Source of the DNA: Corbicula japonica | Lineage: Eukaryota > Mollusca > Bivalvia > Venerida > Cyrenidae | DNA: 64,000 bases | NCBI GenBank assembly: GCA_038501625.1 | Contig: JAZAYU010000005.1 | Location: 9,697,484-9,761,483 of the forward strand | Reading direction: 5' to 3' | Part shown: in pieces, positions 11,790 to 24,057 of the stretch | Layout of the letters: every line of letters begins with the position of its first letter | Position numbering within the stretch: the stretch's first letter is position 1 | The notes under the pieces: generated by a model | Databases searched by the model: none | The model's input: the letters and a program-made list of their open reading frames with translations, nothing else | What the model was told of the DNA's origin: nothing | Translations under genes and position numbers: made by a program

Positions 11790-12476
11790 TTGCAACATCT
11801 GAAAATCGTGATCTAAGTTCATAGAGTTATGATTCATTTAACGAAAAGTTAAACTTAAATATATTTGCTGAGATGAAAAGTCGGTGAGATTTAACGATTG
11901 GTGGAGATTTGTAAAAGCATTTGTATTTAATTTTGTGACCAGTGACAGTTTTTTCTAAAATAATAAGTAAAAAAGATGTATCAGTTGAGTCTATCAGCAG
12001 GACATAAACTCACTTATAAATATAACATATAAATAAACTTCCAAATTTTAAAACTTACACAACCACAACATTTAATCAATATATACAATCATTCAGAAAA
12101 CATTTTTATTGCTGGCTTATACAATATTTATAAAGATTAATATGTACGTCTTTGTCGACACTCGATCATTCTTACTTAAATCTGTTGGAGCTCCAATTAA
12201 TCAGGATTTCCAGATTAAGAGGTTACTAACCGCAGTCTCCGACAAGTATTGTTGACAAGAAGAATGACATTTTCATTATGTAGTATCTTAAGACTGTGCT
12301 CATTTTATTATATATCAAGTTCCAACTAACGTTTGGGCGCATTCGTGCAACATCAACCAATCATTCATTATGTATAAACTGACTTGAATAATCCGTAGTC
12401 AATACCTTAAGCAATTTTATAACACATGTTGGCGATTTTATAGACTATAACAGCCAATAGTTATCGGGATGTCCAA
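11790..12476. other. AT-rich stretch, nothing recognised
   Basis: No ORF, repeat or structured element stands out. Confidence 0.45.
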
Positions 12477-12574
12477 TCAAATTAGGACAACAACATGTGC
12501 AACAGAGATCTTCGTTAAAAGCAAAACGCATCGGTGCTTTATAATATTCAAAACTGCAAAACAAAAAATCATAC

Positions 12575-12713
12575 TTATGTCTGGGTAGAGGTGTCCTGTT
12601 GTATAGTATCTCTCGCTTCGGTAACTAATGTCTGGGTGTCTGGTGTAGTGGTGTCCTGATTCATCTCGCTTGGCTACTCGCCGCTTCCGGTAGGGATACA
12701 CACGTGTCAGTAA
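12575..12713 (-). CDS. Candidate exon / secreted peptide precursor-like ORF
   Basis: This segment is clearly GC-richer than its flanks. On the minus strand it is bounded by a polypyrimidine tract ending CTTCCAG (12714-12720) and a GTATGA donor (12569-12574), giving a 139-bp exon. In the ORF frame it encodes a Tyr/Arg/His-rich peptide with RKRR and KR sites and two related HPDIS / HLYPDIS words. Read without splicing from the ATG at 12758, the ORF (93 codons) begins with a signal-peptide-like hydrophobic stretch (ALHFVLLFQLLTRVYP) before the dibasic sites. A second frame is also partly open (NQDTTTPDTQTLVTEARD), so the true frame is uncertain. No family is recognised. Confidence 0.3.
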
Positions 12714-12779
12714 CTGGAAGAGTAATACAAAATGTAAGGCTGTATGTACATGTAGCATAATTTGTATTATATAGTATTA

Positions 12780-13660
12780 TATATTACGTTTATATTTAGA
12801 AGAAAATCTCTTTTTCAGAGAAATGAAAATAATTAACTACATGAATACATTTTCCATCGAGTCGTAATGGATTTTTGTCATAGATGGCTGAAGTGAATTA
12901 CTGATCTAAATGGATACTCGTACAAGGAGAATAGGTACTGTCAGATGGCTCAAAGAGGCTGTTGATTTGCTCTGTAATGGTTAATTACTTTTAGTTAACG
13001 CTCTTCTCAAACAAACATATTTAAGGCGGTAGATCATGCTTTTGTTTGTCATTGTTTTCTTTTGCTATAACCATCACCATAAATATCACCAAAGATGAAT
13101 TTTTCACATTATACAAACAGACTGGCACTAGAAAGAAGACATCAGTCACATGGCACATTGTTCATTATAACCAGCTTATCTATTGGTTACGATTGTAATT
13201 TACAACCGTGTTCAAGTTCCTAGAATAAAAGACAGACATCTTTGATGGTGAAAATATTCATAAAGGCGAATAATTTCCTGTCCAATTTTACGCCTTGTAG
13301 GAAAAATTGAAAAGATTTATTTGAATAGAACAATTGGAATCCGATTCATCTGGTGACTTGAAAGAGAAGATTTTGATGAATTCCATTTTACACGTGTTTT
13401 GTTTTAAGGTCAACCAATATTTATCTGCTGTCTTTAAGCGTCTTGACAAGAGGGTCACCTTGGAACGATAACATTATGGAAATTCATTGAATCGATATTT
13501 GAGGTTTTTCATTTGGATATGGAAAACAGTTGCGTTGTTTAAAGTGTGTGTTTGCCATACGAAATTATGACAAGTTAGGCAATAGAAAAAAAATATTTTA
13601 GATTCTCATCCCCGCCCGTCCCTGTCCAAAACCACCTGCCCCAAAAAAATTTATTGGTAA
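12780..13660. other. AT-rich stretch, nothing recognised
   Basis: No gene, tandem array or known repeat is seen before the composite element that starts near 13661. Confidence 0.45.
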
Positions 13661-14289
13661 AACAAGAGCTGTCAGAGGTGACAGCATGCTCGACTATTCG
13701 AATCATTTGAAACAATTGCAATTTGAAGATTAAAACAATAACAACTATGGCCAAACATTCAAGTGCAATCAGGGAAAATATTAACAAGTGAATGATAAGG
13801 GAGAAATTCATATCAAATAACAGACATAATTCCTTAATGTACCATAAATAGTAAACTGAATAGGGGAATAACTATGAAATATATCTGAATTTGTTAGAAA
13901 ACTTGTTAATAAATTTTTATTTTAGACATTTTCTTTTAGTCAAATATCAATCACTTCAGTAATGTTACAGAGAAAGAACTGAAATGAAAATATAATGGAT
14001 GTTTGAAGTTGATACCTTAAGTATTTGCAAAGTTATCGATGAAGTGCACTTAAGAGAAAATATAAGTGAAACTAGAAATGGGTCCATAGGACACAGATGT
14101 TCCCGCAATCAATCGTTTTCATACACTCAAGTGCAATGATGGGAATAATAGCATTTCAAAGACAGTGATGTGCGAGTAATTATATGAATATGCATAAACT
14201 TGAAGATCAAGTAAATTATTTGTATTTGTGGCACTGTTGTCTTCTCATTACGGAAATGTCTGTGAAGAAGTTGGTGGTAATGCAATGCA

Positions 14290-15620
14290 ATGTCATAGTG
14301 AACATTTGTGCCAAGTTATTTTGAAATCCATTCATTCATAAAGAAGATAAAGCCAAAACAAGTAAATTCAAGTTTTAGTAACTGTGACCTTGCCCTTGGA
14401 CTTACAGGCATGGGTAATGTACGCAACACACCGCCCTGTCATGGTGAACATTTGTGCCAAGTTATTTTGAAAACCCTCCAATCAAAACAAAGTTATAGCC
14501 CGGACAAGAAAATTATATTTTTAGTAACAGTGACCTTGACCTTGGACCTACAGGCATGGACATGGTACGCGACACACCACCTTGTTCATGGTGAACATAT
14601 CTGCCAAGTTATTTTAAAAAATTACTCTATTCCTAACGTAGTTACAACCCTGACAAGAAAATTCTATTTTAGTAACAGTGACCTTGACCTTGGACCTACA
14701 GGCATGGGCATGGTACGCGACACACCACCTTGTCATGATGAACATTTGTGTCAAGTTATTTTGAAATCACTGTATTCCTAACGAAGTTACAGCCCGGACA
14801 AGAGAATTCTATTTTTAGTAACAGTGACCTTGACCTACAGGCATGGGCATGGTACGCGACACACCACCTTGTCATGATGAACATTTGTGTCAAGTTATTT
14901 TGAAATCACTGTATTCCTAACGAAGTTACAGCCCGGACAAGAGAATTCTATTTTTAGTAACAGTGACCTTGACCTTGGACCTACAAGCTTGGGTATTGTG
15001 CGGACACACTGCCTTGTCATAGTGAACATTTTTGCGCAAAGTTATTTTGATATCCCTCCATTCATAACAAAGTAACAGCCCGGACAAGATAATTCTATTT
15101 TTAGTAACAGTGACCTTGACCTTTGACCGACAGGCATGGGCATGGTACGCGACACACCGCCCTGTCATAGTGAACATTTGTGTCAAGTTATTTTGAAATC
15201 CCTCCATTCATAACGAAATTACAGCCTCGACAAGAAAATTCTATTTTTAGTAACAGTGACCTTGACCTTGGATCTACAGGCATGGGTATGGCGCGGACAC
15301 ACTTCTTTTTCATGGTGAATATTTGTGCCAAGTTATTTTGAAATCCCTCCATTCATAACAAAGTAACAGCCCGCACAAGAAAATTCTATTTTTAGTAACA
15401 GTGACCTTGACCTTGGACCTACAGGCTTGGGCATGTACGTGACACACCGTCTTGATCTGGTGAACAATTGTACCAAGTTATTTAAAAATCCAATAAGAAA
15501 TAACAAAGTTACAGAGCGGACACGATTTTGCAAGAAAATTCTATTTTTAGTAACAGTGACCTTGACCTTGGACCTACAGGCATGGTATTGTACGCGACAC
15601 ACCGCCATGTCATTGTAAAC
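14290..15620 (+). repeat. Core satellite, ~147 bp x 9
   Basis: GTGACCTTG marks each unit at 14384, 14530, 14678, 14824, 14963, 15110, 15256, 15401 and 15556, so spacing is 139-155 bp and mostly 145-148. Each unit has the ordered words ATTCTATTTTTAGTAACAG, GTGACCTTGACC, CTACAGGCATGG, CGACACACC, TGAACATTTGTGCCAAGTTA and CATTCATAACAAAGTTACAG. The unit beginning at 14824 lacks 9 bp (CCTTGGACC-like). Unit length is close to the ~160-bp cores known from bivalve satellites and pearl elements. Confidence 0.95.
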
Positions 15621-15655
15621 ATTTGTGGCAAGTAATTTCAAGTTTCAAGGCAATA

Positions 15656-16020
15656 TCTCATGTAGTTTTAAAGTTATGGGCACTATGCATATTTTGCTTA
15701 ACACAAAATATAAGAAAAAAGGGGAATAACTTGAAATATATTGACAGCAGAGTTATGGGTCTTGTTGGTAATGATGTAGAATTTGATGGTGAATATATAT
15801 TCCAAGTTTCAAGTTGATATCTCAAGTAGTTTATAAGTTATGGACCAAAGTGCATATTTTCCTTAACACAAAATTTAAGTGAAAAAGGGGCATAACTTGA
15901 AAAATATTTGTAGCAGAGTTATGGGTGTTGTTGGTAATGATGTAGAATTTGATGGTGAATATATATTCCAAGTTTCAAGTTGATATCATAAGTATTTTCA
16001 AGTTATGGACCAAGTGCATT
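15656..16020 (+). repeat. Tandem repeat, ~164 bp x 2.2
   Basis: Units begin AAGTTATGG at about 15671, 15835 and 16000. Shared words include AACACAAAAT, GGGGAATAACTTGAAA, AGCAGAGTTATGGGT and GATGTAGAATTTGATGGTGA. Related, more diverged sequence lies at 38220-38500 in the second GACGCC-ended element, so this is a family component. Confidence 0.9.
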
Positions 16021-16042
16021 TTTTGTTTAACGCATTTGTTTT

Positions 16043-16120
16043 ACGGACGCCGACGCCGACGTCGACGCCAACACCGGGGCGAGTAGGATAGCTCCCCTAT
16101 TCTTCCAATAGTCGAGCTAA
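16043..16120 (+). repeat. GACGCC tract and element right end
   Basis: A GACGCCGACGCCGACGTCGACGCC-type hexamer tract is followed by a GGGGCGAG...GCTCCCC hairpin and then the inverted end TTCCAATAGTCGAGC. The same order, diverged, is seen at 38543-38612. Confidence 0.75.
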
Positions 16121-19100
16121 AAAATCGGAACATATTCTGTTCCGGACAGAACTGGTTTTAGACCATCCCGGATATGGAAAAAAAACATGGCCTACAATAA
16201 TAAAATAAAATGTTTTTCATTTCAAAGCTTACCGAAGGTGGTAGTGTCATTATTAAAGACTGGTGTGGCTTTTCAAGCAAGAATAGGCACCAACATGCTA
16301 CTTTTGTAAGTTTTTATCAGGATTTTTTGGAAGAAATTGAAAAGATGGACGAATATTTTACACCAAGGTTCTAGTAACTATAAATGCTATTTTCTCAAAA
16401 TTTTAAGTTAGTTTTTTCTGTTCTCAGGTATTTCGTACATAAAAAATAAAAATTAAAAAGTGTACATCCGCCCCTTTTCTTCCCAAAATCCGGATGAGAA
16501 TCTAATAATTTATTTTCTCTGGCCTTAGTTGAATAAGACTAAATCGCAGAGGACGAAGATAAAGTATAAATACTTTATGTTACATTACTTAGTAGATCTA
16601 GTCGTTGTTATTTCATGCTTTCCCAAAGAAATTAAAATGATAATCTACTGTTTAAAAAGAATCTTTCTTTTTTTCTTTTCACAGTTTAATCTCCTATGTT
16701 ACCTAGCGGGTATAATGTTCCCAATCGGAAAGTTTAGAAAACAAGTATGAATACATGACGTCATGATTTTACGTAATAAGCACACATTTCTGCGTCTTTT
16801 GTGCCTTTTCTTGTCGAAATCATGCCACTTATGCAATAACATAATAAAATATGCAAAACAATTGTATTAACCAGTTAAAAATTTTATTTCATGCGTCAAT
16901 TCCAGGATTACTCTTTTACTTATTCGTGAAAATACATATTCCAGAGCCTTTACACGGCCAGGTATGTTTTTATTAAACAAACATGATACATTTTCGCAAT
17001 GAAAAATAAATATTTGACAAAAAAATAAATGTGCGCAACATCCTTGAATAGCCAAATGGAAATTAGAAAGAGAGAGTTCTTATAACATTACCAATACAGT
17101 TTACGACAATACAATCAATTAAATAAAAATAGAAACCACAGGTTTGCCACCATTAAACCAGATTGTAATGTGTCTACACTGCTAGGTTCTCATTTGAACA
17201 AAAAAAAACCACAGACTGCATACTGTTATAATAATCATTTTACCGTGATAATATCATCATTAACCAACTTTTATATACTGAGAGATTTTATGGTAGATAA
17301 ATTTTTCACCCATACATGATCGAAACGATTGGAGGGGCTTCTATAGATTGATGCACCCTATAAACAGTAGCGACTCGATTGTTATTTTAAACCAATGAAT
17401 GTTTGCATGAATTTCTTGCCAAGTTTGTTCTTAAACGTCTCATTATATAATTATAACATTCACATTCACATTTGAATACTGAGTGCCCTTTTAGTTGATC
17501 CTAGGCACGCGGGCTTTTGAAAATAATAATAATAATAATAATAACGTTTTTATCATTACTATTTTGTTTCTTGATGAACAGTGTTTACCTCATTTACCAA
17601 ATGTTTGCTGTTTAATGGGTAATTAAAGATTCGACAAAACACTTACTCGTTAGTAAATAAACGAGGATTTTGCGTATATTTGTACTATATATATGTAATT
17701 AGAGGCGATTCTAATTAAATAAATAAGTAAATATTTAACTCCGGGATAGCAAGTCGCCCTCATTCATAAATTTTTCAACCACACCAGTGCGAAACATAAT
17801 CTGACAAAGGACCTCAACTAATAATTGTTCTTATTTAAACAAAAATTAGTATAACTTGTTTGATAATTAAACTACGACTTTTCAAGATGAACTAAATTAA
17901 AAAGTAACACAGAAGTATAACATACTGGTCGTGTAAAGATAGTTAACACTTTTCTTTTACATTGGAACATTCGATATAACAAAATATTACTAGTACATTC
18001 TCGTATTAAGGGTAACTCACTGCCTTATTTGGCTTTTACTGCTGTCAGTATTTGATAAAAACTATAGAATCAACCGGACAAAACATCATAACAACCAATG
18101 GTTAAATATGTTATAGATAATCTTACTTTTTGTCGCGTCACGGAAAATTTAATTTACTAAGAAATTGAAATTGGAATTTTCCAATGTTTTTTTTTTTCAG
18201 ACACACTCAAACGTTTAGTTGTTCAAAGTTTGAAATTGCCTTAGCAGGCAGCGGTCGGGAAATTTGCAGAAACCTAAAATAGTGGCAACACTGGTAGTTT
18301 GTTCTTGGTTTAGTGATTGTTTCAAATTCAATCCCAAAACATCGAATTTATACACATGTTGGCTGCCATTTTATATTTTACTAACCAGTTACAACTCAAC
18401 TGATAGAATTTCCCAAAGTGGTAATTTTTTTATCGACGTGGAATATATGTATTGTCTTTCTTATTCAAAACATATATACAAATATGTTGTAATACATCAA
18501 AACAATGCATAACTATTAACAGAAGTAGCAATAAAACTGCAGCTGAAAATATAATGACCTTCGAAAGATTGCTACAGTTTATGTAATCACAAACATTCTG
18601 CCTAATGGCTTCTCTAGTTTAATAGTTAATAACTGCCATTGTTTGCTTTATGCTACCTTCTAATACCGCGAACTATGCTAACCACAAATTAGATATTGCA
18701 TGAATCATTTACCTACGCTTCAACAATACTTGTTCTGAAAAAATTATGAGTTACTCTGTGTTTGTAAATAATTTGTGAATGATTGTAAAAGTGTAACGTG
18801 TACTTTTTTATTTCATGCACTTATATATATTCTATACTACGTTTCAGTATCTTTCGCATTCAAGTTTTTTTTCTCCATCAGTTATAATTAACATTTTTCA
18901 GAAATGTAAGGTAATATGAATAAATTTTATTTTCACTTGAGCTTGTTGTTGTGGAGAATCGTATGATAAATTAGATTGCCGTTCCACTGAAATAAATACT
19001 CCTATTTTATGCAATTGTCATATTTAAATAACATTGAAGCCATTCAGTTTGTAATTTTGTCACATTTGTACAATGGAAAGCCAGAGCTAAGCTAAATGTT

Positions 19101-19588
19101 GTTTTATTTCTTACTAACATAGCATAGCAGTTCTTATTAGAAACAGTAACCTATCTACGCTCGTATTTCTGTTGTTAGCTCGAAATTTTGAGAACAATTA
19201 TACTCATGTACACAGTTCTCTTCGCTGCATTGGAATCCACCGATTTATAGTTGAGGCTTGTGTATTTCATTTTGAATAAGGTAGACTGCACCCAGTTGGA
19301 TGATTATTATTACGCAAATTACAAGAAACCAGAAAAACGTTTCACATTATAACATGTCAATCGTTAATGCATATTTTGGCATTGCAGCTAATAGTTGATT
19401 TAATTACTAAAAACAAAGTATGACATAATATTGTTGTTTTTATTAGCATTTTGGCAAAATTAAGATAGTTAACCATCTGCAATGCATTGTTAAACTATGC
19501 ATTATCTTCATTTGATGGGTATGTCATTTACTACAATAGGGCTGCCAAAATTTTGCAGAATAATACCATTCCTACTCCCTTATCAAAA
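16121..19588. other. AT-rich stretch; (AAT)n microsatellite only
   Basis: An (AAT)8-like microsatellite lies at 17520-17543. ORFs at 16529-16750, 16867-17055 and 18264-18512 are short, biased to Phe/Leu/Ile/Lys and unsupported. Nothing else is recognised. Confidence 0.5.
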
Positions 19589-19591
19589 CAG

Positions 19592-19701
19592 TGCCCAAGG
19601 TTATAAACCTGAGCATGGAAATCTGATTGGCTGAAAAGGCGACTGGTCAGATGCTTGAGATTTGAGACTGGTTTCCAAACTCAGCTTTATAACCTTCAGC
19701 C
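19592..19701. mobile_element. Foldback element F1, CAG-flanked
   Basis: Starts TGCCCAAGGTTATAAACCTG and ends CTTTATAACCTTCAGCC. The arms are inverted copies of family F, but the left arm has lost about 35 bp relative to the full hairpin. It is flanked by CAG at 19589-19591 and 19702-19704, a putative 3-bp target duplication. It is non-coding. Confidence 0.8.
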
Positions 19702-20149
19702 CAGTTTACCATAGCTTAAAAGAAGTAAATAACTGTGGAATAGGATAGCATTTGTAAAAGTAAATAATTGACTTTTTTATCATATGTTTATGGAGAATTA
19801 TTTGTTAATATATTGTTACATTGTGGCCTATTTTTTGTATTTAATTAACAGCGATAATTCAGGTTTAATTAAACGTGAATTGTTTAAGAAACTGTAATAA
19901 ACTGAGTTTTTAACAGTACACTCACCCATAGTTCTATTTGGTCACTTTCTGTCTATAACTTTTATTAGATGGAAATTTAATTGACACTTTGACTTCCATC
20001 ATTAGTCAATATAAGTTTTCGATTTGAGATTAAAATTCTCATGGCTGATTTCCAACATATTTTACTTGAAATTTCATAAGACACTTTTGTTGTATATCTC
20101 AGCATGCAATTCTGTCATATAGACGGGTATGTTGCAGTTACTTCATCAA

Positions 20150-20300
20150 AACAACTTGTGGATGTTTGTTATTGAGCACATGGTGAAGCAGGTGTAAATC
20201 AGCCCTCTAAAATTTCACATCGACAGATATGTTTTGCCAACGACAGATCCGAGGCAGTGCCTCCCCAGATTCTGTTTTGTTTATTGGCAGCTTGGATAGT
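20150..20300 (-). repeat. Family A repeat, very degenerate
   Basis: In order on the plus strand: CAACTTGTGG, GGTGTAAATC, GTTTTGCCAACGACAGATCC, GAGGCAGTGCC and TTTGTTTATTG, which follow the layout of a reversed family-A copy with many substitutions. Weak by eye. Confidence 0.3.
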
Positions 20301-20425
20301 AATTTGAATTTTTATTAATGAACTATCTCATATTGGCCCAGAAATTCTCAAATTGGCCCAGCAATTGGTCCAGTTTAGTCTTCATATGTGTTTGATGATT
20401 TTAGTCTGTTAATTAATAAATTGCC

Positions 20426-20523
20426 ATTAATCAAGTGAATTCGCATTGGCCATGTTATTGGGCCTCGGATATATGAATATCCTCGGCCCAATAACAAGGC
20501 CAAGTAGAATTCACTTGATTAAT
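20426..20523. repeat. Inverted repeat (foldback), ~98 bp
   Basis: ATTAATCAAGTGAATTC at the left pairs with GAATTCACTTGATTAAT at the right, and GTTATTGGGCCTCGGATAT pairs with ATATCCTCGGCCCAATAAC around a 4-nt loop, with small bulges between. It is probably a MITE or a hairpin part of a larger repeat, because a family-R segment starts 25 bp downstream. Confidence 0.8.
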
Positions 20524-20550
20524 AACCTTATAATATAAATGCTCATGAAC

Positions 20551-20625
20551 ATGCTCAATCAAACAGTGCCTGTTATATTTTGATATTTGTCGTGTTTGAT
20601 GGGTTCAAAGTTTCTTTTTATATTT
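20551..20625 (+). repeat. Family R repeat segment, diverged
   Basis: ATGCTCAATCAAACAGTGCCTG, then TTTGTCGTGTTTGATGGGTT and TTCAAAGTTTC, align with the copies at 50711 and 63855. The copy is diverged. Confidence 0.55.
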
Positions 20626-21627
20626 ATCTATTTAATTGTTTTTAGTTATTTTTAAATTTATATAATTATGTTCTCACTTTTATTGCTACTACCTTGCTGC
20701 ACGGAGAGGCCATTATTTCAGTGTCTGACGTTTTTTCTATATACGCTTATTTATCTCTAAGACTTTTAAAAGCAGTAATGAATGAAAAGTACGTTCATTT
20801 AAAAGGAATCGCGTCGAGCAAATGTCATATTTAAGACAAAAGAACGCACATACAAGTGGTGAGAACGGTGGCAGAAGTGCATTGAACATAACGGAGAGGT
20901 TTTTAAGAAAGAATGAGGCATCATATCACAAAGACGGTGCTTGTTGTGATTGACGGCGTTGAAATTGACGTCAACGTATCGCCGCGATTGTCCCGCTGCG
21001 GCTGTACCTATGTTTATTTTTGTTTATGTTTTCTGTATTTTAGCAGATAAATGTACATTGTTGTATATCATTTTAAAGAGTATGTAATGATCTTTCAGGA
21101 GAACATTAAATTGTTGTAATGTAGTTCGAATTGTCGTTTTAATACATCCAGTCCGGGAATTTACCTAACACCCCTCGTATTGAAACTCTTATAAAATCAT
21201 ATTAGTGTCGATGTAATTAGAGGAAGTTATCAGATATGCATATGTTTTGATAAAATACTTACTGATAAAAATCAATATTAAGTCAACTGTGCGTTTGCTT
21301 GTATGTAAAGCAAAGATGATTGCTTTTAAATAGAAAATTAACACCAATTCACTAAATCAGACACATTCAGACACAACGAGACATATTTTGTTATTTGTTT
21401 TCAATTTTGAGGCTCCTTGCAAAACATACTCGCCATCGACAATTTTTTTATTGCTGCACATTCTAACACCTTGTAAACAAGAGGGTTTCTACATGAAAAA
21501 CTTTTTCAGTCTTCTTATCTTGCTTTGGCAGTTCTTTGTTAGTTCTGTAGAAACAGTTACATTATAAAACAACTTTGCACATGCTACACATGGTATATAT
21601 GGTTACATGTATTAGAGTAAAATTCTG
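20626..21627. other. Unassigned stretch, possible repeat remnants
   Basis: This includes a locally GC-richer part (20830-21000) with 'tggcagaagtgcattgaac' and 'cagtccgggaatttaccta' (21150-21167), which recall LTR-retrotransposon priming or end sequences. Terminal repeats cannot be paired, so no element is called. Confidence 0.3.
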
Positions 21628-21773
21628 TGCCCAAGGTTATAAAACTGAGCATGGAAACCAGTCTCAAATCTCAAGCATCTGATTGGCTGAAATGGCGACC
21701 AGTCGCCATTTCAGCCAATCAGATGCTTGAGATTTGAGACTGGTTTCCAATCTCAGTTTTATAACCTTCGACC
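21628..21773. mobile_element. Foldback element F2, near-perfect full-length hairpin
   Basis: About 146 bp with two arms of about 72 nt: TGCCCAAGGTTATAAAACTG... runs to ATTTCAGCCAAT and mirrors back, with GCGACCAGTCGC at the centre. It is the reference copy for family F. Flanks are CTG on the left and CAG on the right, so the duplication is not exact here. No ORF. Confidence 0.9.
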
Positions 21774-21776
21774 CAG

Positions 21777-24054
21777 TGTATTTTACTCCTTATCAGTGCT
21801 ACAGAAGTAAAACAAACACATACGGCTATCAATATTTAATTAAGCTTGTACTACACGTGTCTTATTTTATGCCTTAGATGAAATACTGAATAGATTTATT
21901 GTTATGAATTTGAATGGGACTTCTGTCATTCCATGTTTACAGTCTGATCAAACGAAATATTACGGGTAAACCCATCCATCAAATGTTTTTTAGGTTGTTG
22001 ACATTATTACTTCCTTTGATGTGAGTATAATAAGTGTGTAAAAAATACATCCAATTTTTATATGTCGCATTACTGAAAGAATAAGTATAAAGCTTAAATA
22101 CTGCTATAAATGAGGATTCATGCTTGAAAACAGCCCTCGAGCGGCGAGCCCAATGTAACGCAATAACAGTTTAAGGCAACATGCGACATTTATAAAAAAA
22201 AAGACTGACAAATGCTAAGAAGTTTTTTAAATTTCTGTATGTATGTGTATGACTGATTGAATGACTAAACATAATTGAATGACTAAACGAAATACATATA
22301 CATATAATTTAATGGGGTGGGGCGATTTCCAAGCGCCAGTGGCACAAGTTTTTTATTCAAACTGTTAACCATAAGTTTTATTATTTTTCAATTAGAGCTT
22401 ATCGTTTCTAGTAGTTGTCTATGTTACAAAAAAAACCAGAAAAAAACCACAAATCTTGGTCATGTATTTTTATCGCAACATTTGAATGAATTAAAACTAC
22501 ATATATTGCTCGCTTATTGAATTAAAATTCTGTTACTTTTGTAACTGCGGCACATTTACATTGATTTTTCTTAATATTCCTCCAATTCAAATAAGTCTGG
22601 CAGTTTTACAAAGACTGATGCGTTGAAATTATTATTTTAGATCTATCTTTCAAAATATAATTTCTTTCTCAGCAATTCCTATGGGTGATTTACTCTAGCT
22701 AATAAAGCACTGGCAAAAATTTACTTCTAGAAAAAATAGATTGATATGTTTTTTAATAAAGTATGGTGTGATTGCGCCGATATAATACCTGTCAATAACA
22801 ACAGAAAATTGGACAAAATACGTTATTCTCTCTGTGAATAGTTTCTCTTGAAACACCTGCCTGAACTATTATGCTTCATTCGTATAAACAGTATATTAGG
22901 TAGAATACCAAAGTCAGCCGTTAATTTGTATTTTTGTATTACTACAAAAGCGATAAGTGGGCACGGAAATGGTGACTTAACGTCTTCTTAATCAAACTCT
23001 TTCAAGTCTTCATGTCTTTAAACGCCTCAGATTATCCGATTAGTTTCTCGCGCAAATCACGCACATTCCGTTCTTTTAAAGTTAGATTACATAAATAATC
23101 TAATAAATTATCCGTTGGCATGCTGGAATCAGTTTAAGGACTTCAGATACATGATATGACCTGTCTGGGAAAAAGGGTTTTTTACGTATGAAATTTGGCG
23201 GCTTTATAATGTATTGTCTCTGAATTTTAGCAGTTCTAATTTTGTGCGGCTTCAAAACGTACACAAGCAGGCAGAAAGCAATTTACTTATACAGTCTAAA
23301 ACCATCAATCTTATGTTCTGCTTTGCTATAGACTTTCTGATTTTCAAGTTGAATGACCATTCCACACACGAAAATCTAATTTTCTGGATTTGACATTCTG
23401 TCCTGTTGAGTATTGAGGGCTTAACAAGTTGTATAAATTACCTTACAATAGCTCTAATACTGTCCCTTCTTTGCTGGTTGAAGACGACACTTCATCCAGA
23501 TTTCCGACATGAATTATTCGTTTGAAATAGGAAATATAGATTGAAAGACAGCAAACATTAAAAAAAAATATTCGTCATTCAAAGGCGATTTCTGCAGTTT
23601 CAGCAACTTTTTTGCCACCAGTTTATTTTGAAGAAATTTTCAGTGTTTATAGAGTTTTTTCCTTAATAATAAAACGCTGTATTTTTCTTTGAGAAAAGTC
23701 TTACAATAATAAATTTGTTAATTAAGGAAAGAATTAAATGAATTGTTTTCTTGTGAAAAATAGAAGGCAGAAAATGAATTTTACTTTCACGACCAATTTT
23801 TTTCCAGATTTCTTATTTGTTTAATTTTCTAAAATCATCAAAATATCAGTTAGCTGGAACATAATACATAACGTGTACTCGATACTAGCATTCCACAGAT
23901 TACAATCATTATGATTTACTGTGAGCTTTTAAAGCAAGCCGTAATATAACTTACTTTTAAATACCACTGTCAGCTTTAATATGAATACTTTCATATCAAG
24001 CAAGTATTCACGTATTACACGCAGTGATCAGAATACACTCATTTTGAAACTGTT
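21777..24054. other. AT-rich stretch, nothing recognised
   Basis: No coding region or repeat family is seen. The ORF at 22317-22520 is short and low-complexity. Confidence 0.45.
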
Positions 24055-24057
24055 GAA

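Larger units (their letters stand above)
13661..16120 (+). mobile_element. Pearl/HINE-like non-autonomous element with tandem cores
   Basis: The ends are inverted: GCTCGACTATTCGAA at 13688-13702 against TTCCAATAGTCGAGC at 16103-16117. The left end carries a perfect hairpin (GCTGTCA-GAGG-TGACAGC, 13668-13685). Inside are nine copies of a ~147-bp repeat, two and a bit copies of a ~164-bp repeat, and a GACGCC tract before the right end. Tandem core repeats between inverted ends plus a short microsatellite are the published plan of bivalve 'pearl' elements and of Helentron-associated elements; that assignment is inference. There is no protein-coding capacity; long open frames here are repeat periodicity. 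Confidence 0.7.

Noticed and set aside
14308..15618. Several ORFs on both strands in 14.3-15.6 kb, the longest 157 codons
   Set aside because: They follow the ~147-bp tandem repeat (open in several frames) and are artefacts of its periodicity.
20830..21180. LTR-retrotransposon end or primer-binding-site-like words
   Set aside because: No paired terminal repeat or retroviral-type coding sequence could be found.
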